From positions 142,075-206,074 of the forward strand of contig NZ_JAJQRG010000009.1 of the NCBI RefSeq assembly GCF_021228235.1: a stretch of DNA of 64,000 nt, read 5' to 3'. Source of the DNA: Pseudophaeobacter flagellatus. Its GTDB lineage: Bacteria; Pseudomonadota; Alphaproteobacteria; Rhodobacterales; Rhodobacteraceae. The notes beneath the pieces are model-generated. The model did no database searches, was not told where the DNA came from, and saw only the letters and a program-made list of their open reading frames with translations. Both the position numbers and the translations under genes were made by a program. Position 1 is the stretch's first letter. Each line of letters starts with the position of its first letter. Below, one piece after another: positions 17,394-25,672 of the stretch.

Positions 17394-18364
17394 AGCGCGG
17401 CCTCCAGCCGATCCCAGCCGGAAGTGGGCGGCAGGCCAAGACGGATATAGGTTTCAGAGTAGGGGAAAGTGCGGCTCCAGATATGGGCCTTGGCCAGACG
17501 GTTCTGCCAGGCGGCGGCCTTGTCCACCTCATAGAGGCGGAACAAGTCGGTGCCGCCGACCAGCCGGGCGCCCCGCTGGGTGGCTAGCTGATCCAGGCGC
17601 ATCGCATCGCGGGCAAGGTTGCGGCGGGTCTGCCTGGCCCAATTGTGATCCTGCAGGGCTTTGATCCCTGTCTTGAGCGCGGGGCCAGAGACGGCCCAGG
17701 GTCCCTGCAAATGCGCCAGCGCCTGGATCAAAGCCGGATCGCCAATGGCGAATCCCAGCCGCATCCCGGCCAGGCCCCAAAATTTGCCAAAGCTTTTCAG
17801 CACGACCACACCGGGGCGCTCGGCCATATGGATCAGGCTCTGATCGGGGCAGACGTCGCAGAAGCTCTCGTCGATGATGGTGAACGGCGCATCCAGTTCC
17901 GCCTCGCGCCACATACGACCATCGGGGTTGTTGGGATGCACGGCCACCTGCGCGGCGGTTGGTGTCGCCGCGGAGAGGGACCAGCCATGATGCGCGAAGG
18001 CCGCAGCATGTTCGTTATAGCTGGGCGTTTCGATCCTGACCTGTGCCGCAGGGGCAAGGCCGGGCAGCAGGGCAATCAGCGCCGAAGCACCGGGTGCGGG
18101 CAGAACCGCAGCCCCGTCGGGCACCGACCAAAATTGCCGCGCGGCCTGTTGCAGCGCCTCATTGGCGGCACTGTCCGGCAGGGCGGTCCAATCTGTGGCA
18201 GAGAAAGACGGCAGCGGATAGGGGGCGGGGTTGATCCCGGTAGAGAGATCAATCCAATTCGCGCGCGGACCGCCATATTGGGTGATGGCGGCGCTTAGGT
18301 TGCCACCATGGTCGCGCTGTGTGGCGCCGGTTTCTATCCTGGCTTCAGACGTTTTTGCCGACAT
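17390..18364 (-). CDS. cobC: Threonine-phosphate decarboxylase (CobC/CobD type)
   Basis: The 324-residue fold-type I PLP enzyme starts with the family pattern [41 protein letters not shown] and the PLP lysine Lys194 in [17 protein letters not shown] support the assignment. It makes (R)-1-amino-2-propanol O-2-phosphate, the substrate CbiB uses next. No cobalamin riboswitch box was seen in the 137 bp upstream. Gene names for this step differ between species (cobC or cobD). Confidence 0.9.
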   Translation of the reverse strand: MSAKTSEARIETGATQRDHGGNLSAAITQYGGPRANWIDLSTGINPAPYPLPSFSATDWTALPDSAANEALQQAARQFWSVPDGAAVLPAPGASALIALLPGLAPAAQVRIETPSYNEHAAAFAHHGWSLSAATPTAAQVAVHPNNPDGRMWREAELDAPFTIIDESFCDVCPDQSLIHMAERPGVVVLKSFGKFWGLAGMRLGFAIGDPALIQALAHLQGPWAVSGPALKTGIKALQDHNWARQTRRNLARDAMRLDQLATQRGARLVGGTDLFRLYEVDKAAAWQNRLAKAHIWSRTFPYSETYIRLGLPPTSGWDRLEAAL

Positions 18365-18473
18365 GAATAAGGCTCCGACCTGCTATCATCACCATCGCAT
18401 ATCGCGAGTGTGCCATGCGGGTATGAAACAGGCCGGAGCATAAGGCAAGACAGCTCTGTCGGGCCGTTCTAGG

Positions 18474-18515
18474 GCGGAGCCTAGCCGCGATTATGCGGAG
18501 CCTAGCCGCGATTAT
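18474..18515. repeat. 21-bp tandem duplication across the end of a coding region
   Basis: Two identical 21-bp units (18474-18494 and 18495-18515) contain CTAGCCGCGATTAT, which on the minus strand is the end of the glutathionyl-hydroquinone reductase gene including its TAG stop. The gene stops in the second unit; the first is an untranslated copy. Confidence 0.9.
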
Positions 18516-19476
18516 GCGGGGCCATCCAGTCGATATCCGGGTTCACCGGAATGATGCGGTAGGGGTTTATAGTGTCATGGCTGTAGTGATAGTGGCGCAC
18601 GATATGGGCCATGCCCACGGTGTCGGCAATACCAGGGGTCTGATACAGCTCGCGGCAATAGGCCCAGAGATTGGGATAGTCGATGATCCGCTTCTTGTTG
18701 CATTTGAAATGCAGGTGATAGACCGGATCAAACCGCAGCAGTGTGGTGAACAGGCGCCAGTCTGCCTCGGTCAGTTCTGTGCCCATCAGATAGCGATGCT
18801 GCGACAGCAGATCCTCCAGCCAGTCCAACGAGTCAAAGAGCGGCCCCACGGCGGCGTCATAGGCCTCCTGGCTGGTGGCAAAGCCGCATTTGTAGACACC
18901 ATTATTTACCGTGTCATAGACGCGCGCATTGACCGCTTCGATTGGCTCGCGCAGCTCTTCCGGCCAAAAGTCACGGGTGTTGCCGGTGATGTCATCAAAG
19001 GCCGAATTGAACATGCGAATGATCTCGGCGCTTTCGTTTGACACGATGGTACCGCGCTGCTTGTCCCAGAGGATCGGGACGGTGACGCGGCCGGAATATT
19101 TCGGATCCGCACGGGTATAGATCTGATGCGCATAGTCGGACTGAAACAGATGATCACCGGTGGCACCATGGTCGTCGCGCGCAAAGGTCCAGCCGTCGCC
19201 CAGCATGTCGGGATGCACAACCGAGACCGAGATATGATCTTCCAGCCCTTTCAGGGCGCGAAAAATCAGGGTGCGATGGGCCCATGGGCAGGCCAGTGAG
19301 ACATAAAGGTGATAGCGCCCGCTTTCGGCCTGAAAACCATCCTTGCCGCTGGGGCCGACACTGCCATCCGCCGTGATCCAATTGCGAAACTGCGATTTGG
19401 AACGCTCAAAGGCGCCGCCGGTTGATTTGGTGTCATACCACTGATCTTTCCAGATCCCGTCAATCAAAAGTCCCAT
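18502..19476 (-). CDS. Glutathionyl-hydroquinone reductase (Xi/YqjG-type glutathione S-transferase)
   Basis: The 324-residue protein has the diagnostic active site SLACPWAHRT with Cys63, the same number as in E. coli YqjG. Family segments VPILWDKQRGTIVSNESAEIIRMFN and the C-terminal YHYSHDTINPYRIIPVNP agree. It reduces glutathionyl-hydroquinones to hydroquinones with glutathione in the cytoplasm. The ATG at 19476 has GAGGAGA upstream; a longer reading (to 19617) adds 47 low-quality residues and was rejected. The last codons and stop are duplicated downstream. Confidence 0.92.
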   Translation of the reverse strand: MGLLIDGIWKDQWYDTKSTGGAFERSKSQFRNWITADGSVGPSGKDGFQAESGRYHLYVSLACPWAHRTLIFRALKGLEDHISVSVVHPDMLGDGWTFARDDHGATGDHLFQSDYAHQIYTRADPKYSGRVTVPILWDKQRGTIVSNESAEIIRMFNSAFDDITGNTRDFWPEELREPIEAVNARVYDTVNNGVYKCGFATSQEAYDAAVGPLFDSLDWLEDLLSQHRYLMGTELTEADWRLFTTLLRFDPVYHLHFKCNKKRIIDYPNLWAYCRELYQTPGIADTVGMAHIVRHYHYSHDTINPYRIIPVNPDIDWMAPHNRG

Positions 19477-19646
19477 GGACGCATCTCTCCTCAACTGTGG
19501 GCGGGCCCGTCGGTGCATCGTCGTTGTCATCACAGATAGGCGCAGCTGGTGCTCAGGCCTAGGCTTGTGGTCGCGCAGGGGCTCTGCATCGGCGCACATC
19601 ACACCTGGGTGTTGCACGCAGGTGGTGCGGTTGTCTCAAAATGTTC

Positions 19647-19670
19647 ACTTGATTTTATCCATTTTCAAGT
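19647..19670. promoter_or_regulatory. Inverted repeat ACTTGA-N12-TCAAGT
   Basis: A perfect 6-bp inverted repeat lies in the 271-bp gap between the divergent reductase gene and the unknown gene at 19748, about 80 bp before the latter. It may be an operator. Confidence 0.3.
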
Positions 19671-19747
19671 CACCTTCAGAGGGGAAAGACACAGCCGACC
19701 CGACGCGATTCTCCATCGCTCGATCACTTGCAAAAAGGGCCACTGCC

Positions 19748-20119
19748 ATGACCACCTATGTGCCAAAAGCTGTACAAGAGGCGCTGGATGCTGCGCGCGT
19801 TTCGGGCCTGAAAAGGAAAAGCCGCCTGCGGGTGGCTGTCGATGGTGGCTATTTCCCGGTGCTGCGCACCTGGAAGACTGGCTTTTCTGTCGAAGAGGCA
19901 TTTGTGCCGCAGCTGCGCGGGCTGGTCGATATTTACGATGGGGCGCGCCATGTATCGCAGTGCCTGATCGTTGCCTCCGAGGCCGAGGGCGGTGAAATGC
20001 GCTATGAGTTCAAGCGTGCGACCGCAGCGGCGGCCAGCGCCCCGCTTGATTTCTACCGCGCCCCGGATGCGCCGGTAGGTCTGCTGGGCAATGAGGGCGC
20101 CGAAAGCCGTCTCGGGTAA
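19748..20119 (+). CDS. Conserved hypothetical protein (unknown function)
   Basis: A 123-residue cytoplasmic protein with no signal peptide or membrane helix. The N-terminal part is basic (ARVSGLKRKSRLRVAVDGG), followed by a beta-rich stretch (YFPVLRTWKTGFSVEE, LRGLVDIYDGARHVSQCLIVAS, GEMRYEFKR), which gives the impression of a small PilZ-like beta-barrel; that likeness is only an impression. I know similar proteins from Rhodobacteraceae, all uncharacterised. The ATG follows AAAAAGGGCCACTGCC, a weak ribosome site. A bidirectional terminator follows. Confidence 0.75.
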   Translation: MTTYVPKAVQEALDAARVSGLKRKSRLRVAVDGGYFPVLRTWKTGFSVEEAFVPQLRGLVDIYDGARHVSQCLIVASEAEGGEMRYEFKRATAAAASAPLDFYRAPDAPVGLLGNEGAESRLG

Positions 20120-20163
20120 CGACAGCGCGTTAATCTGTGTTGCACAGGCCTAGGCCAGAATGA

Positions 20164-20197
20164 AAAAGACCCGCAGTCTGATGGCTGCGGGTCTTTT
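20164..20197. terminator. Bidirectional terminator
   Basis: AAAAGACCCGCAG (20164-20176) and CTGCGGGTCTTTT (20185-20197) form a 13-bp stem with an 8-nt loop and T-runs on both strands, between two convergent genes. Confidence 0.92.
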
Positions 20198-20219
20198 GTT
20201 TGGCAGGGCTTTGTATGTT

Positions 20220-21392
20220 TTACTGCAGATCTGAAAAGGCCCGGGCCAGACGTTCGCCTGCCTCGATCACGCGGCTGCGCTGGGTGCCCATGTTGAAGCG
20301 CAGGAAGGTCTCGCCGCCGGTGCCAAAGGTGGTGCCATGGTTGGCAGCAATGCCGGCACCCTGTTCAACCCGTTTGGTGAATTCTTCCCGGCTCATCCCG
20401 GTGCCGGAAAAATCAACCCAGGATAGATAGGTCGCCTGCAGCTTCATCGCGCTGAGGCCGGGGATTTCCGCGATAGCGGCATCAAAGACCTGACGGTTGC
20501 CATCGATATAGGCGACCAGCTCATCCGCCCATTTGGCACCTTCGGGCGAATAGACCGCTGTGGTGGCCAGCTGTCCGGCTGAATTTGGCGCCAGAGCCAG
20601 CGCCAGCATGCGGCGCTGAAACGTTTCCCGCAGATCGGGGTCGGGGATGATCACCTGCCCGGTGTGCAGCCCGGCAAAGTTAAAGGTCTTGGACGGTGCG
20701 GTCAGCATCAGCAAGCGGTCGGTGATCTCGGGGACCGCGTTCTGCATCGGGATATGCGTTGCGCCATCAAACACCAGATCATGGTGGATTTCATCCGACA
20801 GCAGGATCAGGTCATGGCGTTTGGCAAAATCCGCCACTGCCTGCAACTCTTCCTGGGTCCAGACGCGGCCACCGGGGTTATGCGGCGAACAGAGGATGAC
20901 CATCTTTTCCTTGCCGGTCATCTGGGCGTCATAGGCTGCCATATCCATTTCATAGCGGCCGTTATTATTGATCATCTGGCATTCGACCACTTCGCGGTCG
21001 GCATTGTTAATGACCTTGGCAAAGGCGTGATAGACAGGCGTAAACAGAACGATGCCGTCGCCGGGCCGGGTAAAGGCATCCAGACACATACCAACGCCGT
21101 TCACCAGGCCTGTGGTGGTAAAGATCGCCTCTGGCGCGACCGTCCAGCCATGACGATTTTGCATCCACCAGCGGATCGCATCCTTGTAGGGGGTGTCACA
21201 GTTGACATAGCCATAGATCCCGTGATCGGCCATTTCGCGCATTTTGTCTGTGACCATGGGTGGCACTGCAAAATCCATATCCGCGACCCACATCGCCAGC
21301 CCATCATCAGGAGAGACGCCATAGAGGCTCTCCATATAGTCCCATTTGGCGCAGTAGGTGCCGCGACGGTCAATGATGCTGTCAAAATCCAT
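20220..21392 (-). CDS. MalY/PatB-family PLP-dependent cystathionine beta-lyase
   Basis: The 390-residue fold-type I enzyme has the MalY/PatB pattern MWVADMDFAVPPMV near residue 35-47, HNPGGRVWTQEEL at about 171, SDEIHHDLVF at about 199 and the PLP lysine Lys235 in TAPSKTFNFAGL. Members cleave cystathionine or cysteine conjugates to a thiol, pyruvate and ammonia. CGGAGGATCTC lies before the ATG. It is transcribed alone, convergent with the gene at 19748. Confidence 0.9.
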   Translation of the reverse strand: MDFDSIIDRRGTYCAKWDYMESLYGVSPDDGLAMWVADMDFAVPPMVTDKMREMADHGIYGYVNCDTPYKDAIRWWMQNRHGWTVAPEAIFTTTGLVNGVGMCLDAFTRPGDGIVLFTPVYHAFAKVINNADREVVECQMINNNGRYEMDMAAYDAQMTGKEKMVILCSPHNPGGRVWTQEELQAVADFAKRHDLILLSDEIHHDLVFDGATHIPMQNAVPEITDRLLMLTAPSKTFNFAGLHTGQVIIPDPDLRETFQRRMLALALAPNSAGQLATTAVYSPEGAKWADELVAYIDGNRQVFDAAIAEIPGLSAMKLQATYLSWVDFSGTGMSREEFTKRVEQGAGIAANHGTTFGTGGETFLRFNMGTQRSRVIEAGERLARAFSDLQ

Positions 21393-21535
21393 GAGATCCT
21401 CCGGTTGTTTCCAGCGAAGCTAGCGGCAAACGCGCCGTGTGCAAGCGGATCTGTGCCTTCGGCCCGCGATGGCGTGGCGCGTGCGGTACTTTTTGGGCGG
21501 CGGGCAGGGATCTGCGGTGCCTAACCGTTGCAGTG

Positions 21536-21564
21536 ATAGGGGCAATGGCCTAAATCACCCCTAT
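21536..21564 (+). promoter_or_regulatory. Hairpin enclosing the def start codon
   Basis: ATAGGGG (21536-21542) is complementary to CCCCTAT (21558-21564), and the def ATG begins at 21563, so the stem covers the start. No Shine-Dalgarno sequence exists between the arms, but the 5' arm contains GGGG. Confidence 0.4.
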
Positions 21565-22081
21565 GAAACACTCGATCCTGATCCATCCCGATCCCCGTTT
21601 GAAAAAGGTCTGCGCCCCGGTGCCGGATCTGTCGGATAAACTGCGCCTGCTGGCCGATGACATGCTGAAAACCATGTATGCAGCCCCCGGCATTGGCCTG
21701 GCTGCGCCGCAGATCGGGATTCTGGATCGCCTGATCGTGCTGGATTGCGAAAAGGCAGAGGGTGTCGCGGCCAAGCCTCTGGTGATGTTCAACCCGGAAG
21801 TCATCGCCGCCTCGGACGAGACAAACGTCTATGAGGAAGGCTGCCTGTCGATCCCCGATCAATATGCCGAAGTGACCCGCCCCAAAGAGGTTGAGGTGCA
21901 GTGGCTGGACCGGAACGGCAAGCTGCAGCGCGAGACCTTTGATGGGCTTTGGGCCACCTGTGTCCAGCATGAAATCGACCATCTGCAAGGCAAGCTGTTC
22001 ATCGACTACCTGAAGCCGCTGAAACGGCAGATGATCACGCGCAAGATGCAAAAGCTGAAACGCGAAATGGCGCGAGGCTGA
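21563..22081 (+). CDS. def: Peptide deformylase
   Basis: The 172-residue metalloenzyme has all three deformylase motifs: GIGLAAPQ (43-50), EGCLS (92-96) and QHEIDHL (135-141). Cys94, His136 and His140 bind the metal, and Glu137 is the catalytic base, so it should be active in removing the formyl group from nascent proteins. The adjacent fmt gene makes the formylated initiator tRNA that creates the substrate. The ATG lacks an obvious ribosome site and sits in a hairpin. Confidence 0.97.
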   Translation: MKHSILIHPDPRLKKVCAPVPDLSDKLRLLADDMLKTMYAAPGIGLAAPQIGILDRLIVLDCEKAEGVAAKPLVMFNPEVIAASDETNVYEEGCLSIPDQYAEVTRPKEVEVQWLDRNGKLQRETFDGLWATCVQHEIDHLQGKLFIDYLKPLKRQMITRKMQKLKREMARG

Positions 22082-22086
22082 CGGGG

Positions 22087-22593
22087 ATGGCGCTCTTGCC
22101 GATCGTTCAGTGGCCCGATCCCGGCCTGTCTACCCGCTGCGCCCCGGTGGGCGATGAGGATCTGACAGCGCTGATCGCGGATATGTTTGACACTATGTAT
22201 CACGCGCCGGGGCGCGGCCTGGCTGCGCCGCAGGTCGGGGTGTTGAAACGGTTGTTCGTGATGGATGTCAGCTGGAAAGAGGGCGAGGCGACGCCGCTGG
22301 TGATGATCAATCCCGAAATTCTGTCTTTCGGCGAGGCCCAGCAGCCCGGCGACGAAGGCTGCCTGTCCATACCAGGCCTGCTTGTGGCGGTGCAGCGCCC
22401 CACCACTGTGACACTGCGCTGGCAGGACGCTGGGCGCGCCTGGCAGCAGGGCCGCTTTGATGGCTTTGCCGCCCGCTGCATTCAGCATGAATATGACCAC
22501 CTTGATGGGCTTGTCACTTTTGACCGGCTGGCCCCTGCGACCCGCGCCGAGGCCGAAGACACCTATCGCCGCACTCTGGAGAACTCTGCATGA
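22087..22593 (+). CDS. Second peptide deformylase paralog
   Basis: The 168-residue protein keeps EGCLS (90-94, Cys92) and QHEYDHL (133-139, His134, Glu135, His138), so the metal site and base are intact. Motif 1 reads GRGLAAPQ (42-49), with Arg in place of the usual Ile/Val beside the S1' pocket, which may shift substrate preference. It starts 5 nt after the first def gene and overlaps the third by 4 nt (ATGA). Confidence 0.9.
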   Translation: MALLPIVQWPDPGLSTRCAPVGDEDLTALIADMFDTMYHAPGRGLAAPQVGVLKRLFVMDVSWKEGEATPLVMINPEILSFGEAQQPGDEGCLSIPGLLVAVQRPTTVTLRWQDAGRAWQQGRFDGFAARCIQHEYDHLDGLVTFDRLAPATRAEAEDTYRRTLENSA

Positions 22594-23087
22594 CTGCACG
22601 TATCTGCCTGCCCTGGCCCGACAAACGCTTGCGGACTGCGGCGGCCCCGGTGGATGAAATCACCGATGAAATCCGCCAGATCTGGCAGGATATGATCGAC
22701 ACGATGGAGGCGATGCCCGGCGTTGGCCTTGGTGCCAATCAGATCGGGGTGATGCTGCGTCTTGCGGTGGTGGATGGCTCCAAGGAACGTGGCCGCGCTG
22801 TGCGTATGGCCAACCCCGAGGTGCTGCATGCTTCTACCCAGTTGCGCGAGCACGAAGAAGCCAGTCCCAATCTGCCTGGTGTCTCGGCCAAGATCAAACG
22901 CCCGCGTGCCGTCACCGTGCGCTACATGGATGAAACCGGCGCGATGACGGAACGCGATTTTGTTGGCATCGAGGCCACCAGCGTACAGCATCAGATCGAC
23001 CACTTGAACGGCAAGCTGTATTTTGATCACCTCAGCAAGGTGAAGCGTGACATGCTGATAAAGAAATCCAAGAAATTGAACGGCTAA
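22590..23087 (+). CDS. Peptide-deformylase-like protein, probably inactive
   Basis: The 165-residue protein is clearly of the deformylase fold (GVGLGANQ at 44-51, QHQIDHLNGKLYFDHL from 133) but two essential positions are changed: EGCLS has become EASPN, so the metal-binding Cys is Ser92, and HEIDH has become HQIDH, replacing the catalytic Glu by Gln135. Both histidines remain. The frame is intact and the rest is well conserved, so it is not decaying; a non-catalytic or changed role is likely. It is translationally coupled to the second paralog and precedes fmt by 18 nt. Confidence 0.88.
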   Translation: MTARICLPWPDKRLRTAAAPVDEITDEIRQIWQDMIDTMEAMPGVGLGANQIGVMLRLAVVDGSKERGRAVRMANPEVLHASTQLREHEEASPNLPGVSAKIKRPRAVTVRYMDETGAMTERDFVGIEATSVQHQIDHLNGKLYFDHLSKVKRDMLIKKSKKLNG

Positions 23088-23105
23088 AGGCCAGGGAGCA
23101 GCACC

Positions 23106-24026
23106 ATGCGCATCATCTTTATGGGAACGCCGGATTTCTCGGTGCCGGTATTGGACGCGCTGGTTGCAGCGGGACATGACATCGCCGCCGTCTATTGCCA
23201 GCCCCCGCGCCCGGCAGGGCGCGGCAAGAAGGATCGGCCTACCCCGGTGCATGCCCGCGCGCTTGAACTGGGCTTTGAGGTGCGCCATCCGGTATCGCTG
23301 AAGGGCGCGGCCGAACAAGAGGCCTTTGCGGCCTTGCAGGCGGATGTTGCGGTGGTTGTGGCCTACGGGCTGATCCTGCCGCAGGCGGTGTTGGATGCGC
23401 CGAAACGCGGTTGCCTGAATATTCATGCCAGCCTGTTGCCGCGGTGGCGCGGCGCAGCCCCCATTCACCGCGCGATCATGGCAGGGGATGAGGAAACCGG
23501 CGTCTGCATCATGCAGATGGAGGCAGGTCTGGATACCGGCCCGGTGCTGCTGCGCGAAGGCACCCCTATTGGTGCAGAAGAGACCACCAGCCAGCTGCAT
23601 GATCGCCTGTCGGATATGGGGGCCTCGCTGATTGTCACCGCGCTTGGCCATCTTGATGGGCTGTCGCCGCAGGTGCAATCCGATGAGGGCGTGACCTATG
23701 CTGCCAAGATCGACAAGGCTGAGGCGCAGATCGACTGGACCCAGCCCGCCGAGGAAGTCGACCGCAAGATCCGCGGGCTGTCACCCTTTCCCGGTGCCTG
23801 GGTGGAAATTGACGGTCAGCGGGTCAAGCTGCTGGCCTCGCGTTTGGCGACCGGAACTGGCCAGCCGGGGCAGGTGCTGGATGGCGATAGCCTGACCATT
23901 GCCTGTGGCACGGGCGATGGTGCTGGCGCGATTGAGCTTTTGCGGTTGCAACGGGCTGGCAAAGGCGCGCAGGATCGCGAAATATTTGTGCTGGGCTTTC
24001 CGCTGGAAAATGGTCGTCAGCTGTAA
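23106..24026 (+). CDS. fmt: Methionyl-tRNA formyltransferase
   Basis: The 306-residue enzyme transfers a formyl group from 10-formyl-THF to Met-tRNA(fMet). [40 protein letters not shown] and the C-terminal [23 protein letters not shown] region are standard for Fmt. AGGGAG precedes the ATG. It is the functional partner of the upstream deformylase genes and probably lies in the same operon. Confidence 0.96.
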   Translation: MRIIFMGTPDFSVPVLDALVAAGHDIAAVYCQPPRPAGRGKKDRPTPVHARALELGFEVRHPVSLKGAAEQEAFAALQADVAVVVAYGLILPQAVLDAPKRGCLNIHASLLPRWRGAAPIHRAIMAGDEETGVCIMQMEAGLDTGPVLLREGTPIGAEETTSQLHDRLSDMGASLIVTALGHLDGLSPQVQSDEGVTYAAKIDKAEAQIDWTQPAEEVDRKIRGLSPFPGAWVEIDGQRVKLLASRLATGTGQPGQVLDGDSLTIACGTGDGAGAIELLRLQRAGKGAQDREIFVLGFPLENGRQL

Positions 24027-24039
24027 GGAGAGCGCGGCG

Positions 24040-24276
24040 ATGTTTTTAGCCCTGATGGGAACCATGGTGATCGCCGGGATCACCGGCTATATTGCCGAAA
24101 AAACCGGCTTTACCCAGAATGGCTATCTGGCGTCGATCATCATCTGTATCGGCGGTGCCTTTCTGTTTTATTTTGTGCGGATCATGTTCGGCCTTGGCTT
24201 TGCATCGCCGGGGGTGAACGCCATCTTGTCCTCTATCGGTGCGCTGATCATAGTGCCGTTCCACTGGCGTCGCTGA
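24040..24276 (+). CDS. Small membrane protein
   Basis: A 78-residue protein with two to three hydrophobic segments (LALMGTMVIAGITGYIAE, YLASIIICIGGAFLFYFVRIMF, AILSSIGALIIVPF). Its size and glycine pattern recall the GlsB/YeaQ/YmgE family, as does the next gene. AAGGAG lies at 24025-24030, 9 nt before the ATG, overruling a longer reading from 23899 inside fmt. Function unknown. Confidence 0.78.
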   Translation: MFLALMGTMVIAGITGYIAEKTGFTQNGYLASIIICIGGAFLFYFVRIMFGLGFASPGVNAILSSIGALIIVPFHWRR

Positions 24277-24288
24277 GGGAGAGCTTTC

Positions 24289-24525
24289 ATGGGTATTATC
24301 TTTCTGATCATCATCGGCGCTGCGGCAGGCTTTCTGGCAACACGGATCATGGGGCTTGAGATGGATATCATCACCACTGTGGTGATTGGCATCGCGGGCG
24401 CACTGATTGGGGGGCTTGTTTTACGGATGCTGCTGGCGGTGATGGGGATGATGGCCGGGCTGGTGGGCGCGGTTCTGGGGGCGCTGGTGCTGATCTGGCT
24501 TTGGCAGCTCTATCTCAAACGCTAG
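24289..24525 (+). CDS. GlsB/YeaQ/YmgE-family small membrane protein
   Basis: A 78-residue, almost entirely hydrophobic protein (MGIIFLIIIGAAAGFLATRIMG, then TTVVIGIAGALIGGLVLRMLL and a third segment). The first 60 residues fit the GlsB/YeaQ/YmgE (transglycosylase-associated) family, associated with envelope and general stress in other bacteria. GGGAGAG precedes the ATG. It follows the preceding small membrane gene by 12 nt; the two are of equal length and may be diverged duplicates. Confidence 0.78.
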   Translation: MGIIFLIIIGAAAGFLATRIMGLEMDIITTVVIGIAGALIGGLVLRMLLAVMGMMAGLVGAVLGALVLIWLWQLYLKR

Positions 24526-24549
24526 CGGCACTGGCCCAACTGGACTGAC

Positions 24550-25173
24550 CTAGCTGCGCGGTGGGCGGCTTTTGTAGACAGGCAGATGCCAGCCAAAAGC
24601 GATAGAGCCCGCCCGCAATCCCCAGCACACGCCTGCACAGAGAATAAGCGCCAGCCCCGACGTGACGCCAAGTGAGATTGCGGCAACGGCGACAATGGCG
24701 CCGATCATGGCGCAGCTAATGTATAGCTCGCCCTGTTTCAGCACCAGGGGGACCTCTCCCACCACCACATCGCGCATCAAACCGCCAAGGCTTCCGGTGG
24801 CCATGCCCATCAAGACGACGATGACGGCGGGTTTGTCCATCGACAGGGCCGCGCCGGTGCCGGCAGAAACCGCGATAGCAAGGGCAAAACTGTCCAGCCA
24901 GATCACCCAGCGCATCCGGCTTTCGACAAGATGGGCGGTGAAGAACACCACCACCGCCGCACCGGATGCCAGCAGGATGAAATTGGGATCATCGACCCAA
25001 AACACCTGCTCGCGGTTCAGTAAAAGATCCCGCAGGGTGCCGCCACCTACCGCCGTCAGGCAGGAAATGAAGGCAAAGCCGACGATATCCAGCTGCGCCC
25101 GGCTGGCCACCAGCGCCCCGGTCAGGGCAAAGACCAGAACCGAGGCATAGTCCAACAGGGTGACCAGGGTCAT
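24550..25173 (-). CDS. Trimeric intracellular cation (TRIC)-type channel, UPF0126 family
   Basis: The 207-residue protein has about seven hydrophobic segments in two repeats (VLVFALTGALVASRAQLDIVGFAFISCLTAVGGGTLRDLLL and AVSAGTGAALSMD..GMATGSLGGLMRDVVVGEVPLVL). The repeated GGGTLRDLLL / GGLMRDVVV motifs are diagnostic of the bacterial UPF0126 family, whose structures resemble TRIC potassium channels. It is the last gene of a minus-strand run with rnhA 31 nt upstream. The physiological ion and role are unproven. Confidence 0.85.
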   Translation of the reverse strand: MTLVTLLDYASVLVFALTGALVASRAQLDIVGFAFISCLTAVGGGTLRDLLLNREQVFWVDDPNFILLASGAAVVVFFTAHLVESRMRWVIWLDSFALAIAVSAGTGAALSMDKPAVIVVLMGMATGSLGGLMRDVVVGEVPLVLKQGELYISCAMIGAIVAVAAISLGVTSGLALILCAGVCWGLRAGSIAFGWHLPVYKSRPPRS

Positions 25174-25204
25174 GGCTGTCTCTCCGTGATCCCTGGCGCG
25201 TCAG

Positions 25205-25672
25205 TCATGCTTTGGATCTGCTCTTTTTGAAGGGTGCCATGCCGGCGCGGGCCAGCTCATCCGCGCGTTCGTTTTCGGGGTGGCCTGCGTGGCCCTTGAC
25301 CCATTCCCAGGTGACCTGGTGGCGGTTTTGGGCGGCATCAAGGCGTTGCCAAAGCTCGACGTTTTTCACCGGCTTTTTGGCGGCGTTCTTCCAGCCGTTT
25401 TTCTTCCAGCCGAAAATCCAGCCGGTGATGCCGTTTTTCACATAGTTGCTGTCGGTCACCACGGTCAGCGTCGAGGGTCGGTCCAGGCTTTCCAGGGCAT
25501 TGATCGCCGCCAAAAGCTCCATCCGGTTGTTGGTGGTATTGGCCTCGCCGCCCTTCAGTTCTTTTTCTTTGACTACGGTATCGCCATCCATGGCCCGCAA
25601 TAGCGCGCCCCAGCCGCCGGGGCCAGGATTGCCGGAACAGGCACCATCGGTATAGGCATAGAGATCAGCCAT
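25205..25672 (-). CDS. rnhA: Ribonuclease HI
   Basis: The 155-residue enzyme degrades the RNA strand of RNA-DNA hybrids. [21 protein letters not shown] supplies the first catalytic Asp, [16 protein letters not shown] the Glu, TVVTDSNYV the second Asp, and [18 protein letters not shown] the His and last Asp. The ATG at 25672 lies inside the end of the methyltransferase gene (8-nt overlap); a longer reading to 25729 adds 19 residues absent from the family. Confidence 0.95.
   Translation of the reverse strand: MADLYAYTDGACSGNPGPGGWGALLRAMDGDTVVKEKELKGGEANTTNNRMELLAAINALESLDRPSTLTVVTDSNYVKNGITGWIFGWKKNGWKNAAKKPVKNVELWQRLDAAQNRHQVTWEWVKGHAGHPENERADELARAGMAPFKKSRSKA

Noticed and set aside
18365..18501. 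Possible cobalamin riboswitch upstream of cobC/cbiB.
   Set aside because: The 137-bp gap has no B12-box-like sequence on the minus strand and is too short for the full element.
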